Shown here piece after piece: positions 6,506 to 13,239 of a stretch of 27,268 bases of DNA (position 1 is the first letter of the stretch; the number at the start of each line of letters is the position of its first letter). Under the pieces are notes generated by a model. It saw only the letters and a program-made list of their open reading frames with translations. It was not told the origin of the DNA and searched no databases. The position numbers and the translations under genes are program-made. Where the stretch lies: positions 214-27,481 of the forward strand of contig LWDI01000098.1 of the NCBI GenBank assembly GCA_002083475.1, written 5' to 3'. The DNA comes from Proteobacteria bacterium SG_bin5. Its GTDB lineage: Bacteria > Pseudomonadota > Alphaproteobacteria > Sphingomonadales > Sphingomonadaceae.

Positions 6506-8640
6506 TAGCCCCAAGCTGCCTTAATGATTGCCACCAGATTGTCGTGCGCCAACGGCGTGGCAGAAATGAGGTTGCTCGTCCCATCAGCCCGCATCGCTTT
6601 CAAAGCGGTGAGGGGAACAAGCGTCGGAAATGGCATCAAATTATCAAAGGTCGTCACCAGCACGTCATCAGTTGCAGAAAAATCGGAAAGATCGTCCACG
6701 ACCACCCGGCGTTCCGCTTCCTTCAAGGTTGCCTCCTTGGGCACGATGACAGAATCCACAATCCGTCCCACCGCGACGATGGCGCTACGGCCTCCCTTTT
6801 TACTGGACTCGTAAAACAGGATCGGCAGCCCCGGGCGCATGGCCCTACGGGCGCGGGGCGTATTTACGTATGCCCTTCGTTCCAAAAACGATGCGTCTCG
6901 ATCTTCGATAAACGCAAGCCGGGTCTGGAGATTTGTTCCCAGCAGTTCGTCGGCATAAGGGCGCTGGATTGGCACGATTACCCCTTCTCGTCCGGGCCAA
7001 AGGTAGAGGGTCGGCCCAAACAAATCTTCGAACCGCTCCGGGGACAATGCTGCCGATCGGGTCGGCCCATGGGTGATGGGAACACTCCTTTCCCCATCGG
7101 AGAAATCAGGCCATTTCTTCGGTAGCGTCAGCCCCGCTTTGCGGCGTGCTTGGTTACGGACTGCATCCCAATTGCTTTCGGTGACGGGACGGCCAATCGC
7201 GACTTTCGTCAAATCACTCCCAGCCCCGGCCGCTACAAAGCCGCGGGTTTTTGCGATCGCGCTGACGGTTGGTTGTCCTGAAACGTGTACCAGACGTATC
7301 GCCGCTGGGCCTGACGAACAGGCGTGTTTGACGGCCGCGTCCAGTAGGAACTCTCCGTAAAGTTCGCGATCCAGATGCCCCGCGTCCACGGCGATGAGCA
7401 ATCTTTCGTCCCCGGACGTTGAAACCGGGGGCACCGAAAACGCGACCGCGACGATAGCGCCGTTTTCCCATATCGCTGATCGCCACCCGTCAGGTCGACC
7501 CACGACCGGGCCACAAACTTCCGCGATAACGCCATCCGGCACACCTGACCGCTTGAAATAGGCGGTGGCCTCTTGAACGGTTGGTGTCTTGCACTCGAAG
7601 CCCGTTCCTTGACGGCCGGTTTTGGGCGATCCGTGGGTGTATTCGGGTAACAAAGTGATCAGTTCGTCCAGTCCGGCAACGTCAATCCCGACACGTTCCA
7701 GGAGGTCATCCCGCGCCGCCAAGATGGCACCATCGCTTGTAATGAAGCCAGCTACTCGTGATAATGCGGAGTGAGCGAGATGGCGAGCGTCGCTACGCGC
7801 CTGTTTCGAACCTGCCCCCGCTGCTCCCCGATCAACAAACACGAGTTGATGGACCGTTTCCGAAAGGCGGTTGAGGTCATCTGGGTCAACCGGCGGCGGC
7901 AAGCGAGGAAGCTGCAATGCCATCTGCAAAACCGGATCATTGTTCTGGTCCCGAGACGTTCGCTTCAATTCATCAATGAATTCAGGCGCTACCCCGAGAC
8001 GGATACGATGATCCAACGCGGCGGCGAACAGAGAGCACGCCGCTTGATGACGGTCACGATTTTTCACGAGATCAAACAAGACATTCAAATCAAAGGTGTA
8101 GAATGCCGGTTCGGCCCCGAAGGTCGGTAGCCCAGTGCTGATCGAAGTCGGTGGCGTCGAGAAAAGATGCGGCGTGTCCAAATTCCGAACGCGAATGACA
8201 ATCGTTCGGCCCCGCGCGGTCCCACCCGGCTTAGATAGCGCCTCTTCAAAGCCATGCCGGGCATAGAAGGATTGGGCATGAGCCAGATTATCCGCGACTT
8301 TGGCTTTTATCGTTGAGAAGCCAATGCGCTCCATATCCGAGACAAGGGAGTCCATTAGTGCTGAGGCTATCTTGCGCTTTCTCCATTGCGGTTGAACGCA
8401 AATTTGTTGGACGCGAGCGTGAGGATAGACGCCTCCGTGGAATATGTAGCCGACCAAGCTGACCGTTCCGTCATCATCCTCCAACAACATTGCCCGAAGA
8501 CGTTTTTGGTCGATTGCGTCGGAATAGGCAGCGGGTGTAAGGAAGCCCAGCGCCTCACGTTCGCTATTCGATAGAAGGACAATTGCATCTAAATGCTGCC
8601 GGAGCTGTTCGGGGTCTTTTGCAATGAACGTCCGTGGCAT
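6505..8640 (-). CDS. multidomain GNAT-PIN-GNAT-ASCH/EVE-like fusion protein
   Basis: A 711-aa protein from the ATG at 8640. Residues about 20-150 form a GNAT acetyltransferase domain; the CoA-loop region ICVQPQWRKRKIASALM lies at 80-96 and YARHGF follows. Residues about 180-320 form a PIN nuclease domain with a full acidic set: Asp184 in FDLNVLFDL, Glu224 in FIDELKR, Asp284 in SDARHLAHS and Asp303 in ITSDGAIL. Residues about 386-486 look like a second, weaker GNAT fold. Residues about 541-681 (RPGLPILFYESS, then AIVAVGRIVDSVIV) resemble ASCH/EVE. In known families GNAT toxins acetylate aminoacyl-tRNA and PIN toxins cut tRNA or rRNA; a similar role here is inferred. ATG 8640 is preceded by GGGGAG at 12 nt; a TTG at 8697 would add 19 residues but has no ribosome-binding site and overlaps a possible promoter. 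Confidence 0.8.
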   Translation of the reverse strand: MPRTFIAKDPEQLRQHLDAIVLLSNSEREALGFLTPAAYSDAIDQKRLRAMLLEDDDGTVSLVGYIFHGGVYPHARVQQICVQPQWRKRKIASALMDSLVSDMERIGFSTIKAKVADNLAHAQSFYARHGFEEALSKPGGTARGRTIVIRVRNLDTPHLFSTPPTSISTGLPTFGAEPAFYTFDLNVLFDLVKNRDRHQAACSLFAAALDHRIRLGVAPEFIDELKRTSRDQNNDPVLQMALQLPRLPPPVDPDDLNRLSETVHQLVFVDRGAAGAGSKQARSDARHLAHSALSRVAGFITSDGAILAARDDLLERVGIDVAGLDELITLLPEYTHGSPKTGRQGTGFECKTPTVQEATAYFKRSGVPDGVIAEVCGPVVGRPDGWRSAIWENGAIVAVAFSVPPVSTSGDERLLIAVDAGHLDRELYGEFLLDAAVKHACSSGPAAIRLVHVSGQPTVSAIAKTRGFVAAGAGSDLTKVAIGRPVTESNWDAVRNQARRKAGLTLPKKWPDFSDGERSVPITHGPTRSAALSPERFEDLFGPTLYLWPGREGVIVPIQRPYADELLGTNLQTRLAFIEDRDASFLERRAYVNTPRARRAMRPGLPILFYESSKKGGRSAIVAVGRIVDSVIVPKEATLKEAERRVVVDDLSDFSATDDVLVTTFDNLMPFPTLVPLTALKAMRADGTSNLISATPLAHDNLVAIIKAAWG

Positions 8641-8682
8641 CGCGCGTAAAATCTCCCCGTTGCCAAGGACCGTATCTGTGCC

Positions 8683-8710
8683 AGAATAACGGATCAATTT
8701 TTATTGAAAA
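8683..8710 (-). promoter_or_regulatory. possible promoter of the fusion operon
   Basis: On the minus strand TTTTCA (8710-8705) and TATTCT (8688-8683) are 16 bp apart; each matches the sigma-70 consensus at 4 of 6 positions. They lie 43 nt upstream of the chosen ATG, inside the terminal repeat of the element. Weak evidence. Confidence 0.35.
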
Positions 8711-8784
8711 TTTTTCTAGCGCGAGAGGCTGACTTTAAAGTCTGATGGAAAAGACCGCCTCCATGGCCCCCCGGGGGTGGGGGT
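8706..8784. repeat. element-end sequence, left copy (possible packaging-type site)
   Basis: AAAATTTTTCT is followed by GCGCGAGAGG, an AAGTCTGA block and then a run of six C, five G, T, five G (8767-8783). The same order of blocks recurs at 14301-14378, each about 240-300 bp inside a copy of the tRNA 3' half. AT block, G-run and short conserved boxes recall phage cos regions, but that reading is inference. The surrounding 8641-9003 stretch holds no credible gene. Confidence 0.6.
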
Positions 8785-9003
8785 CGGCCCTACAGTGATT
8801 ACGAAGCAGCAGGGGGGTGGCGGGAAGACTCGCGGAGTAGGGTTTGTCAGGCCGCAAGGACAAGCTTCCCTGCCGCTAGCAGTAACGTCTAGCGAGAAAA
8901 CACCAGTGCGCGGTCCTGTGGAGATTTCCGCGACCGTCAGTTGGGATATTGGCCGGGTATTTCTTGTCGTCACCCTGAGCATGGACTCTAAGTCTTGGAA
9001 AAG

Positions 9004-9053
9004 ACTGGAGCGGGCGAAGGGATTCGAACCCTCGACCCCAACCTTGGCAAGGT
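9004..9053. repeat. attachment site, distal copy (tRNA-Gly 3'-half duplicate)
   Basis: Fifty bases match 14539-14588 with one difference (A at 9035, where the other copy has G). They reproduce the minus-strand tRNA-Gly from its CCA end through the T arm and variable region to the anticodon stem, then diverge. The 5' half of the tRNA is absent, so this is a recombination scar and not a tRNA gene. Confidence 0.92.
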
Positions 9054-9168
9054 CGGCATCACCTGTTTTTGGCGTTATCCCTGTTCATGCCGTTCCCGGA
9101 TTTCCGCCACTTTCCAAAACCCCGTGTTTTATCCGTTTTTCTCGTTTACCCGAATTTTCGAGCGTTCC

Positions 9169-9242
9169 TAGTGGGGATTTAGTGGGGAGAATTCTGCACC
9201 CCATTTTGCCCCATTTTAAAATTCCCCACTCGATTCCCCACT
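9169..9242. promoter_or_regulatory. arm-type integrase binding repeats, left end
   Basis: TAGTGGGGAT (9169-9178) and TAGTGGGGAG (9180-9189) are followed by two inverted copies, ATTCCCCACT, at 9221-9230 and 9233-9242. The same TAGTGGGGAT decamer occurs at the other end of the element (14474-14483). Matching short repeats at both ends, inside the attachment sites and beside int, are what arm-type binding sites look like. Int binding itself is inference. Confidence 0.65.
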
Positions 9243-9289
9243 GGAAATGATGCTATACGGCTCACAATGCAACCGGGAAGGGATCGGAC

Positions 9290-10489
9290 ATGGCAGGAGT
9301 GAAGCGCCCAATCGGTCGGCCAGGTCGATATGCGAAGTATGAGGATTTGGAGGCGTCGCTTCCTCCCGTGATGACGAAGCGCCCGGCCTACTGTGACGGG
9401 ATCGGGCTTTTTCGGGGCGCGAAGTCCTTTACAGTCTGGATCAAGGTCCGCCTCCCTCACGGGGGCACTTATAACAATCGCTCAGTGCCTCCCGGCGGCT
9501 CGGTTGAGCATAAGGCGGGCAACAGGGCATCATGGACGTGGCAGCAGCTAGAAGCAGAGCGGGACCGCCTACAGGGCTTGGCTGATCGGAATGAACCGCT
9601 GGAACAAGCGCAGGCCGAAACCTTCGCGGCTTATGCGGCGGCATGGCTGGAACGGCGCAAGCCGACGCTCAAAGGCTATGGGATCAGCAACGGTCATGTG
9701 AAAACGGCACTCAATCCGACATTCGGCAAGATTGCGTTGAACGCGATCACCGTTGCGGACGTGAACCGCTGGATCGGGAAGCAAAGCGCCACGCTCGCCC
9801 CTGCCACGGTCAAGAGGCAGCTAAACACGTTCAATTCGATAATGAATGAGGCCGTGAAAGAAGGCGTGATAGACGCAAACCCCTCTCAGCACGCCAAGCG
9901 GGTCAAGGCGGGTGAGGAGCGGCAACGGTTCGTCACCGAGAAGGAATGGCAGGTCATTCTGGAAACCTGCGACCGGATCGAACAGGAACAGGAGGAGCGG
10001 CGGGAATTGATGCCGCAGGAAAAGCGCGGGTGGCTCCGCCATTTCGTCGCTTGGGCCTACAACTCCGGGATGCGGCGTTCGGAAATCCTGAAGCTGGAAT
10101 GGGACAACGTGCGGGAGGTCGATGCCGATCATACCGTTGTCGAGGTGCTGAATTCGAAAAACGGCAAGTCCCGTTATGTCACCTGCACGGCGGACATGCG
10201 AAAAATCCTGACTGCGCTGAAAGCCCTCCCACGGGAGAAAGGCGACAACAGGCTATTCCCCCTGTCCCTGACCACGCTGAAACGCGCCCTGACTGCCCTG
10301 TGGAAGGAAACAGGGCTGAAAGACGTTCGCCTGCACGACCTTCGCCGGAGCCATGCCACCATCCTTGTTAGCAAGGGATTTGACGTTCGCACGGTAGCGG
10401 GGCGGCTTGGGCATACCGGCACAGCGATGCTGGCAAAGCACTATGCGGTTGATCGTGGGGACATGGAGGCAGCGGCGGCTTTCGGCTGA
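9290..10489 (+). CDS. tyrosine recombinase/phage-type integrase
   Basis: A 399-aa site-specific recombinase. After an N-terminal arm-binding region (about 1-105) comes a SAM-like core-binding domain (about 108-200, AAYAAAWLERRKPTLK onwards), then the catalytic domain. The catalytic set is visible: Arg262 in NSGMRRSEILKLEW, a lysine in the beta-hairpin SKNGKSR (290 or 293), His349 and Arg352 in LHDLRRSHAT, His375 in GRLGHTG and the nucleophile Tyr385 in KHYAVD. It should catalyse integration into, and with a directionality factor excision from, the tRNA-Gly gene. The ATG at 9290 follows GGGAAGGGA. The gene lies 237 nt inside the left attachment copy, with arm-type repeats between. All catalytic residues appear intact. 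Confidence 0.94.
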   Translation: MAGVKRPIGRPGRYAKYEDLEASLPPVMTKRPAYCDGIGLFRGAKSFTVWIKVRLPHGGTYNNRSVPPGGSVEHKAGNRASWTWQQLEAERDRLQGLADRNEPLEQAQAETFAAYAAAWLERRKPTLKGYGISNGHVKTALNPTFGKIALNAITVADVNRWIGKQSATLAPATVKRQLNTFNSIMNEAVKEGVIDANPSQHAKRVKAGEERQRFVTEKEWQVILETCDRIEQEQEERRELMPQEKRGWLRHFVAWAYNSGMRRSEILKLEWDNVREVDADHTVVEVLNSKNGKSRYVTCTADMRKILTALKALPREKGDNRLFPLSLTTLKRALTALWKETGLKDVRLHDLRRSHATILVSKGFDVRTVAGRLGHTGTAMLAKHYAVDRGDMEAAAAFG

Positions 10490-10503
10490 TTTCCGCCCTA
10501 ATG

Positions 10504-10550
10504 CCGGTCTAGCGTCGGTCTATCAAAGTCTAGCGGTCCGGCTAGACCGG
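10504..10550. promoter_or_regulatory. phased GTCTAG repeats (operator or iteron cluster)
   Basis: GGTCTAG (10506), GGTCTAT (10517) and AGTCTAG (10527) are direct repeats at 11- and 10-bp spacing, so on one face of the helix, followed by an inverted CTAGACC (10542). The outer pair forms a perfect 9-bp inverted repeat (CCGGTCTAG/CTAGACCGG). The cluster ends 5 bp before the -35 box of the promoter below. This position suits repression or activation by the AlpA-like protein, an excisionase site or a replication iteron. Confidence 0.65.
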
Positions 10551-10555
10551 GGGCG

Positions 10556-10584
10556 TTGCATTTTCGTTTCGCTATTGGTATAAT
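10556..10584 (+). promoter_or_regulatory. near-consensus sigma-70-type promoter
   Basis: TTGCAT (10556-10561) and a perfect TATAAT (10579-10584) are separated by 17 bp. Transcription should start near 10591 and run about 220 nt before the AlpA-like gene. It is the best promoter match I see in the window. Confidence 0.75.
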
Positions 10585-10589
10585 GTCCG

Positions 10590-10811
10590 CGCGGGGCATG
10601 GTGCTTCGTAAAGTGAAAGAAACTGGAAGCGCCCCTTTGGGGGTTACGGGACGAAAGAAAAAACGAGCTGCTTGAGGCTCTTGGCACTGTCTCCGCGATG
10701 GGAGACCTTAAGCTGGGATCGCCCTTCGGGGTTAAGGCAGTTGATAAAGTAGTCCCCGAGGCATTCTGGCAGGCTTTTACCGTCCATCGCATTACGGTGA
10801 AGGTATAGGCC
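10590..10811 (+). other. long leader with two possible small ORFs
   Basis: About 220 nt lie between the promoter and the AlpA-like gene. ATG 10598 opens a basic 25-codon frame ending at 10675 (MVLRKVKETG to RKKKRAA). ATG 10698 opens a 36-codon frame ending with TAG at 10808, three bases before the next start. The second frame is open upstream as far as 10617 but has no better start codon there and no clear ribosome-binding site. Two small hairpins (CCCC-TTT-GGGG at about 10632-10642, and CCC-TTC-GGG near 10713) are present. Whether either peptide is made is uncertain; a regulatory leader is equally possible. Confidence 0.4.
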
Positions 10812-11012
10812 ATGAATGCGAGTCCAGAATTCTATTCCGACAAGGAAGTCGCGCGCATCCTCTGCATGTCGCCCGCTTGGGTGCGGGGGCAGCGACATAA
10901 ACGCCGACACGGCGAACCTTGCACCTTCGATCTTGAACCACGCTACATCGGTTCTGCGGCCCGATACGTCCGGGAAGAGGTCGAAGCCTTCGTAACCACG
11001 ATACGGGGGTAA
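10812..11012 (+). CDS. AlpA/excisionase-like helix-turn-helix regulator
   Basis: A 66-aa protein that is essentially one winged-helix MerR/AlpA-type DNA-binding domain. YSDKEVARILCMSPAWVR (about residues 8-25) forms the helix-turn-helix, QRHKRRHGEP follows, and PRYIGSAARYVREEVEAFV (about 43-61) is the wing and last helix typical of the family. Such proteins serve as excisionases or as activators of integrase or replication genes in prophages and satellites. It follows the strong promoter and its phased repeats, and lies 5 nt before the polymerase-like gene, so the two are one operon. It is the obvious candidate to bind the GTCTAG cluster and to give directionality to Int; both are inferences. 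Confidence 0.82.
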   Translation: MNASPEFYSDKEVARILCMSPAWVRGQRHKRRHGEPCTFDLEPRYIGSAARYVREEVEAFVTTIRG

Positions 11013-11017
11013 CAAAC

Positions 11018-12475
11018 ATGGAAGGGATAGCCGATCCCGGCCCTGTGGCAAAACCGATAGATATGTTCAAAGCGGAGCCGCCGGGGTGGAGGGTTGAACG
11101 ACCCACTCCGGGAAGGGGCGTGTTCTTCGATCACCATATCGAACTGCGAGAACCGGAAGGGGGGCGGCTGGCGGATTGGCTTGTCGAACGCTTCAACGAA
11201 CAACGCGACATGGACCGGCATCGGGGAATGGAAGCGTGGCGGTTCCGAATTCGTAAGCTGGCAGCAAACGCCATGCGGGGACATTTTTTCCGCACCTGTC
11301 CTGCTATCCTATATTCCCGAGGGGCTGCGTCGGCATGGTATCAGGACAAGCCCAAGTGGATGAAACATGGCGGGTTGAGAGACGCGATTGACCCGCTGAT
11401 TGCGGCGGGCTTGCTGGAGGGGATCGACGGACAGAAAATGCCCCACGGTCATCCCGTGCCGTCTTGGACAGCCTCCTATTGGGCAACGAATGAATTGATC
11501 CGAATGGCCTTGGAATTCGGGGTTACGCCCACGTCGATCATCCCCGATGTGCCGCAAGAGGACTTGGTGCAACTCTACGCCACCAAGCCCATGCCGAGAT
11601 ATGACAGGCTGAGGGGTGGACTGGTCCAGCCGCGCAAAGGCAAACGGATTTGGTTCGATCCAACACCACAGACACAGCAATGGTCTGACACACTGGCCGC
11701 GATCAATGCCTTCTACCGGCAACAGAAGATCGAACCCGCTCCCGATTTTCTCGAAGCATGGCTGTCGGAACGCAATGCCGATCCTGATCGGGGCGGGCCG
11801 CGCTATCGTATGCCGGAACTGTTCGGGACGGACCTCTATCGGGTTTTCAACAATGGGGATGCAGCCGATCCACGGTTCGACCTTGGCGGGCGATTGTTCG
11901 GCGGCTGGTGGATGTATGTGTCCGAAACGGCGCGAAGCGCGATCACGATCAACGGACAAACGACAATCGAACTCGACTATGCCCAATGCCACCCCCGGAT
12001 GCTCTACCATGAACGGGATTTGCCGGGGGACGGGGAACTCTACACGGTGCCGGAGATCGTCGCCTATGAGATTGAAACGGGCAAAGAACCCAGGACCTAC
12101 CGCCCTTGCATCAAGTGGCTAACGCAAATCCTGATCAATGGCAGGGGCAGGCCCGAAGCCGTCGAGCCGCCGGGTGATATGCTGTTTCCGCCGGACATAC
12201 CCCTCAAGCGGGTTATCGGTTTCATTGAAGCCATGCACCAGCCGATTGCCGACTCGTTCCGAACCGGCGCGGGCCTTCGATTGATGCGAACCGAGTCCGA
12301 CATTGCATTTGAGATCGTGGCAACCGCGATGGCCGAAGGCTGGACGGTCCTTCCTGTCCATGACTCCTTCATAACGACAATCGACCGACGGGACCGACTA
12401 AAAGCGATGATGGTCGATGCCTATGTCTGGAGGCTGGGAAGAGAGCCAGTCTTTAAGGATAATATAATAAAATAA
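11018..12475 (+). CDS. family A polymerase-like replication protein
   Basis: A 485-aa protein with three motifs of the family A polymerase palm and fingers in correct order. Motif A is ELDYAQCHPRMLY with Asp320. Motif B is Arg362-PCI-Lys366 followed after seven residues by Asn374-Gly375, with the same spacing as the RxxxK...YG of Pol I. The TESDIAFEIVATAM helix (425-438) corresponds to the Pol I TAADIIK helix, and motif C is LPVHDSF with His448 and Asp449. There is no 3'-5' or 5'-3' exonuclease domain; the N-terminal half (about 1-250) is unassigned. HDS in place of HDE is more usual in single-subunit RNA polymerases, so nucleotide choice is open. I infer replication of the element. The ATG at 11018 follows a GGGGG tract. 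Confidence 0.72.
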   Translation: MEGIADPGPVAKPIDMFKAEPPGWRVERPTPGRGVFFDHHIELREPEGGRLADWLVERFNEQRDMDRHRGMEAWRFRIRKLAANAMRGHFFRTCPAILYSRGAASAWYQDKPKWMKHGGLRDAIDPLIAAGLLEGIDGQKMPHGHPVPSWTASYWATNELIRMALEFGVTPTSIIPDVPQEDLVQLYATKPMPRYDRLRGGLVQPRKGKRIWFDPTPQTQQWSDTLAAINAFYRQQKIEPAPDFLEAWLSERNADPDRGGPRYRMPELFGTDLYRVFNNGDAADPRFDLGGRLFGGWWMYVSETARSAITINGQTTIELDYAQCHPRMLYHERDLPGDGELYTVPEIVAYEIETGKEPRTYRPCIKWLTQILINGRGRPEAVEPPGDMLFPPDIPLKRVIGFIEAMHQPIADSFRTGAGLRLMRTESDIAFEIVATAMAEGWTVLPVHDSFITTIDRRDRLKAMMVDAYVWRLGREPVFKDNIIK

Positions 12476-12538
12476 ATACAGTGAATTAGATTGATCTTTA
12501 AGAGGCTCCCCTCGTAGACCATTTCTAGGAACCCGTAA

Positions 12539-12566
12539 GGACCATCGGGCCTGTGCAGGCTGGTCC
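12539..12566. terminator. possible bidirectional terminator hairpin
   Basis: GGACCA pairs with TGGTCC, and inside it GCCTG pairs with CAGGC, leaving a short bulge. The hairpin lies between the convergent polymerase-like gene and the minus-strand cargo operon. No strong T-run flanks it. Confidence 0.4.
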
Positions 12567-12580
12567 GTTGCTATGCCTGC

Positions 12581-12868
12581 CTATCCCCTTGGATCAGGTG
12601 GGCCATCGGCCTGCTTCTCTTGCCGTTCTGCCTCCTGAGCGTCTGCAATCGCGCCTTTCAGGCAGTCCGTGACGCTGGAAAAGCCTGCCAATCGATAGGA
12701 TGCTTCGCAATGCCGGGTTGTCTGGACGGCCCACTTGCCCGCGTCATCCCATGCCCGATCCTTACCGATGCTCTGGCCAATCAGATAGCCAACGATAAGA
12801 GCCACAATCCCACCAATCGCCATGGCTGCGCCGTTGTCAGAGTCCCCTTGGCGGTCGAAGTAACTCAC
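12581..12868 (-). CDS. small single-pass membrane protein of the cargo operon
   Basis: A 95-aa protein from the GTG at 12868. Residues about 14-34 form one hydrophobic helix (AAMAIGGIVALIVGYLIGQS) with GxxxG-like glycine spacing that favours helix packing. The rest is polar, with two cysteines (54 and 69) and a charged C-terminus. I do not recognise a family. The GTG overlaps the TGA of the upstream lipoprotein gene by 4 nt, so it is translated as part of that operon. The longer upstream frame is an antisense extension and is not used. With a lipoprotein and a polytopic membrane protein as operon mates, a cell-envelope role, such as blocking superinfecting phage, is conceivable but unproven. 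Confidence 0.65.
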   Translation of the reverse strand: MSYFDRQGDSDNGAAMAIGGIVALIVGYLIGQSIGKDRAWDDAGKWAVQTTRHCEASYRLAGFSSVTDCLKGAIADAQEAERQEKQADGPPDPRG

Positions 12869-13239
12869 TCGCCCTGCTCCCCCTCTGCCGATGCCTGTTC
12901 GGCGTAAGCTCGACAGCCTTCGATGAAGCTCCAACTTTTGCCGCCGCAGTGGTCCGGGTCGGTGATGCCCTTCTCTTCCGCCCATGCGTAACCGGCTTCA
13001 TGGCCACTACAATCCTGAGTGCAGCCTTGTCCGGCGAAGCTGCCGCGCGTCCCGCCCAGGGCGTCCCGACGCTGGTCGAACTCCTCGTAGGTTTCGCCAG
13101 CCACAACCTTGTTTTTGTCCGCCGTCGCCTGCTGCTTTGAGCAGCCGGACGCGCCAAAACCCAGCAACAGGCCAGCGATTGCCAATGGATAAAGTTGTCT
13201 TATCCAGCCAACCAATGCTGTTTCTGTCCGTCTATGCAC
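12865..13239 (-). CDS. predicted lipoprotein with four conserved-looking cysteines
   Basis: A 124-aa protein from the GTG at 13239, which overlaps the end of the DUF2569-like gene by 8 nt. It has a signal sequence with hydrophobic core LAIAGLLLGFG and lipobox A-S-G-C, so Cys33 is the probable lipidation site. The mature part carries Cys73, Cys77, Cys98 and Cys109 in the stretch GCTQDCSGHEAGYAWAEEKG through DPDHCGG to SFIEGCRAYAE. This resembles a recurring uncharacterised proteobacterial protein and could form two disulfides in the periplasm. The function is unknown. Its place between two membrane-protein genes in a mobile element suggests an envelope-located accessory trait. Confidence 0.72.
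   Translation of the reverse strand: MHRRTETALVGWIRQLYPLAIAGLLLGFGASGCSKQQATADKNKVVAGETYEEFDQRRDALGGTRGSFAGQGCTQDCSGHEAGYAWAEEKGITDPDHCGGKSWSFIEGCRAYAEQASAEGEQGE

Larger units (their letters stand above)
5997..9003. mobile_element. genomic-island unit 1 (integrase-less remnant)
   Basis: Composition drops from the very GC-rich core to a clearly lower level at about 5997 and stays low. This segment holds the minus-strand ASCH and GNAT-PIN fusion genes. At its right end (8706-9003) is a terminal sequence resembling that of unit 2 (14301-14538): an AT-rich block, a conserved CGCGAGAGG/AAGTCTGA block, long C/G runs and then the tRNA 3'-half copy. I infer that it is the right part of an older element integrated in the same tRNA-Gly. 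Its left end, with any integrase, was lost together with most of the DMT transporter gene. Confidence 0.6.

Noticed and set aside
8641..8697. TTG-initiated N-terminal extension of the GNAT-PIN fusion
   Set aside because: No ribosome-binding site precedes the TTG, the added 19 residues have no family match, and a possible promoter overlaps it.
9004..9053. Second tRNA-Gly gene
   Set aside because: Only the 3' half is present; the D arm and 5' acceptor strand are missing, so it is an attachment-site duplicate.
8777..9250. 157-codon plus-strand open frame across the left attachment site
   Set aside because: It reads through the tRNA fragment and terminal block, has no motif, and its middle residues are simply the translated tRNA remnant.
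10655..10675. Programmed frameshift at the A-rich run in the alpA leader
   Set aside because: An A-AAA-AAC heptamer is present, but it is in phase with the frame that lacks a start codon, so slippage would lead from an untranslated frame; no support.
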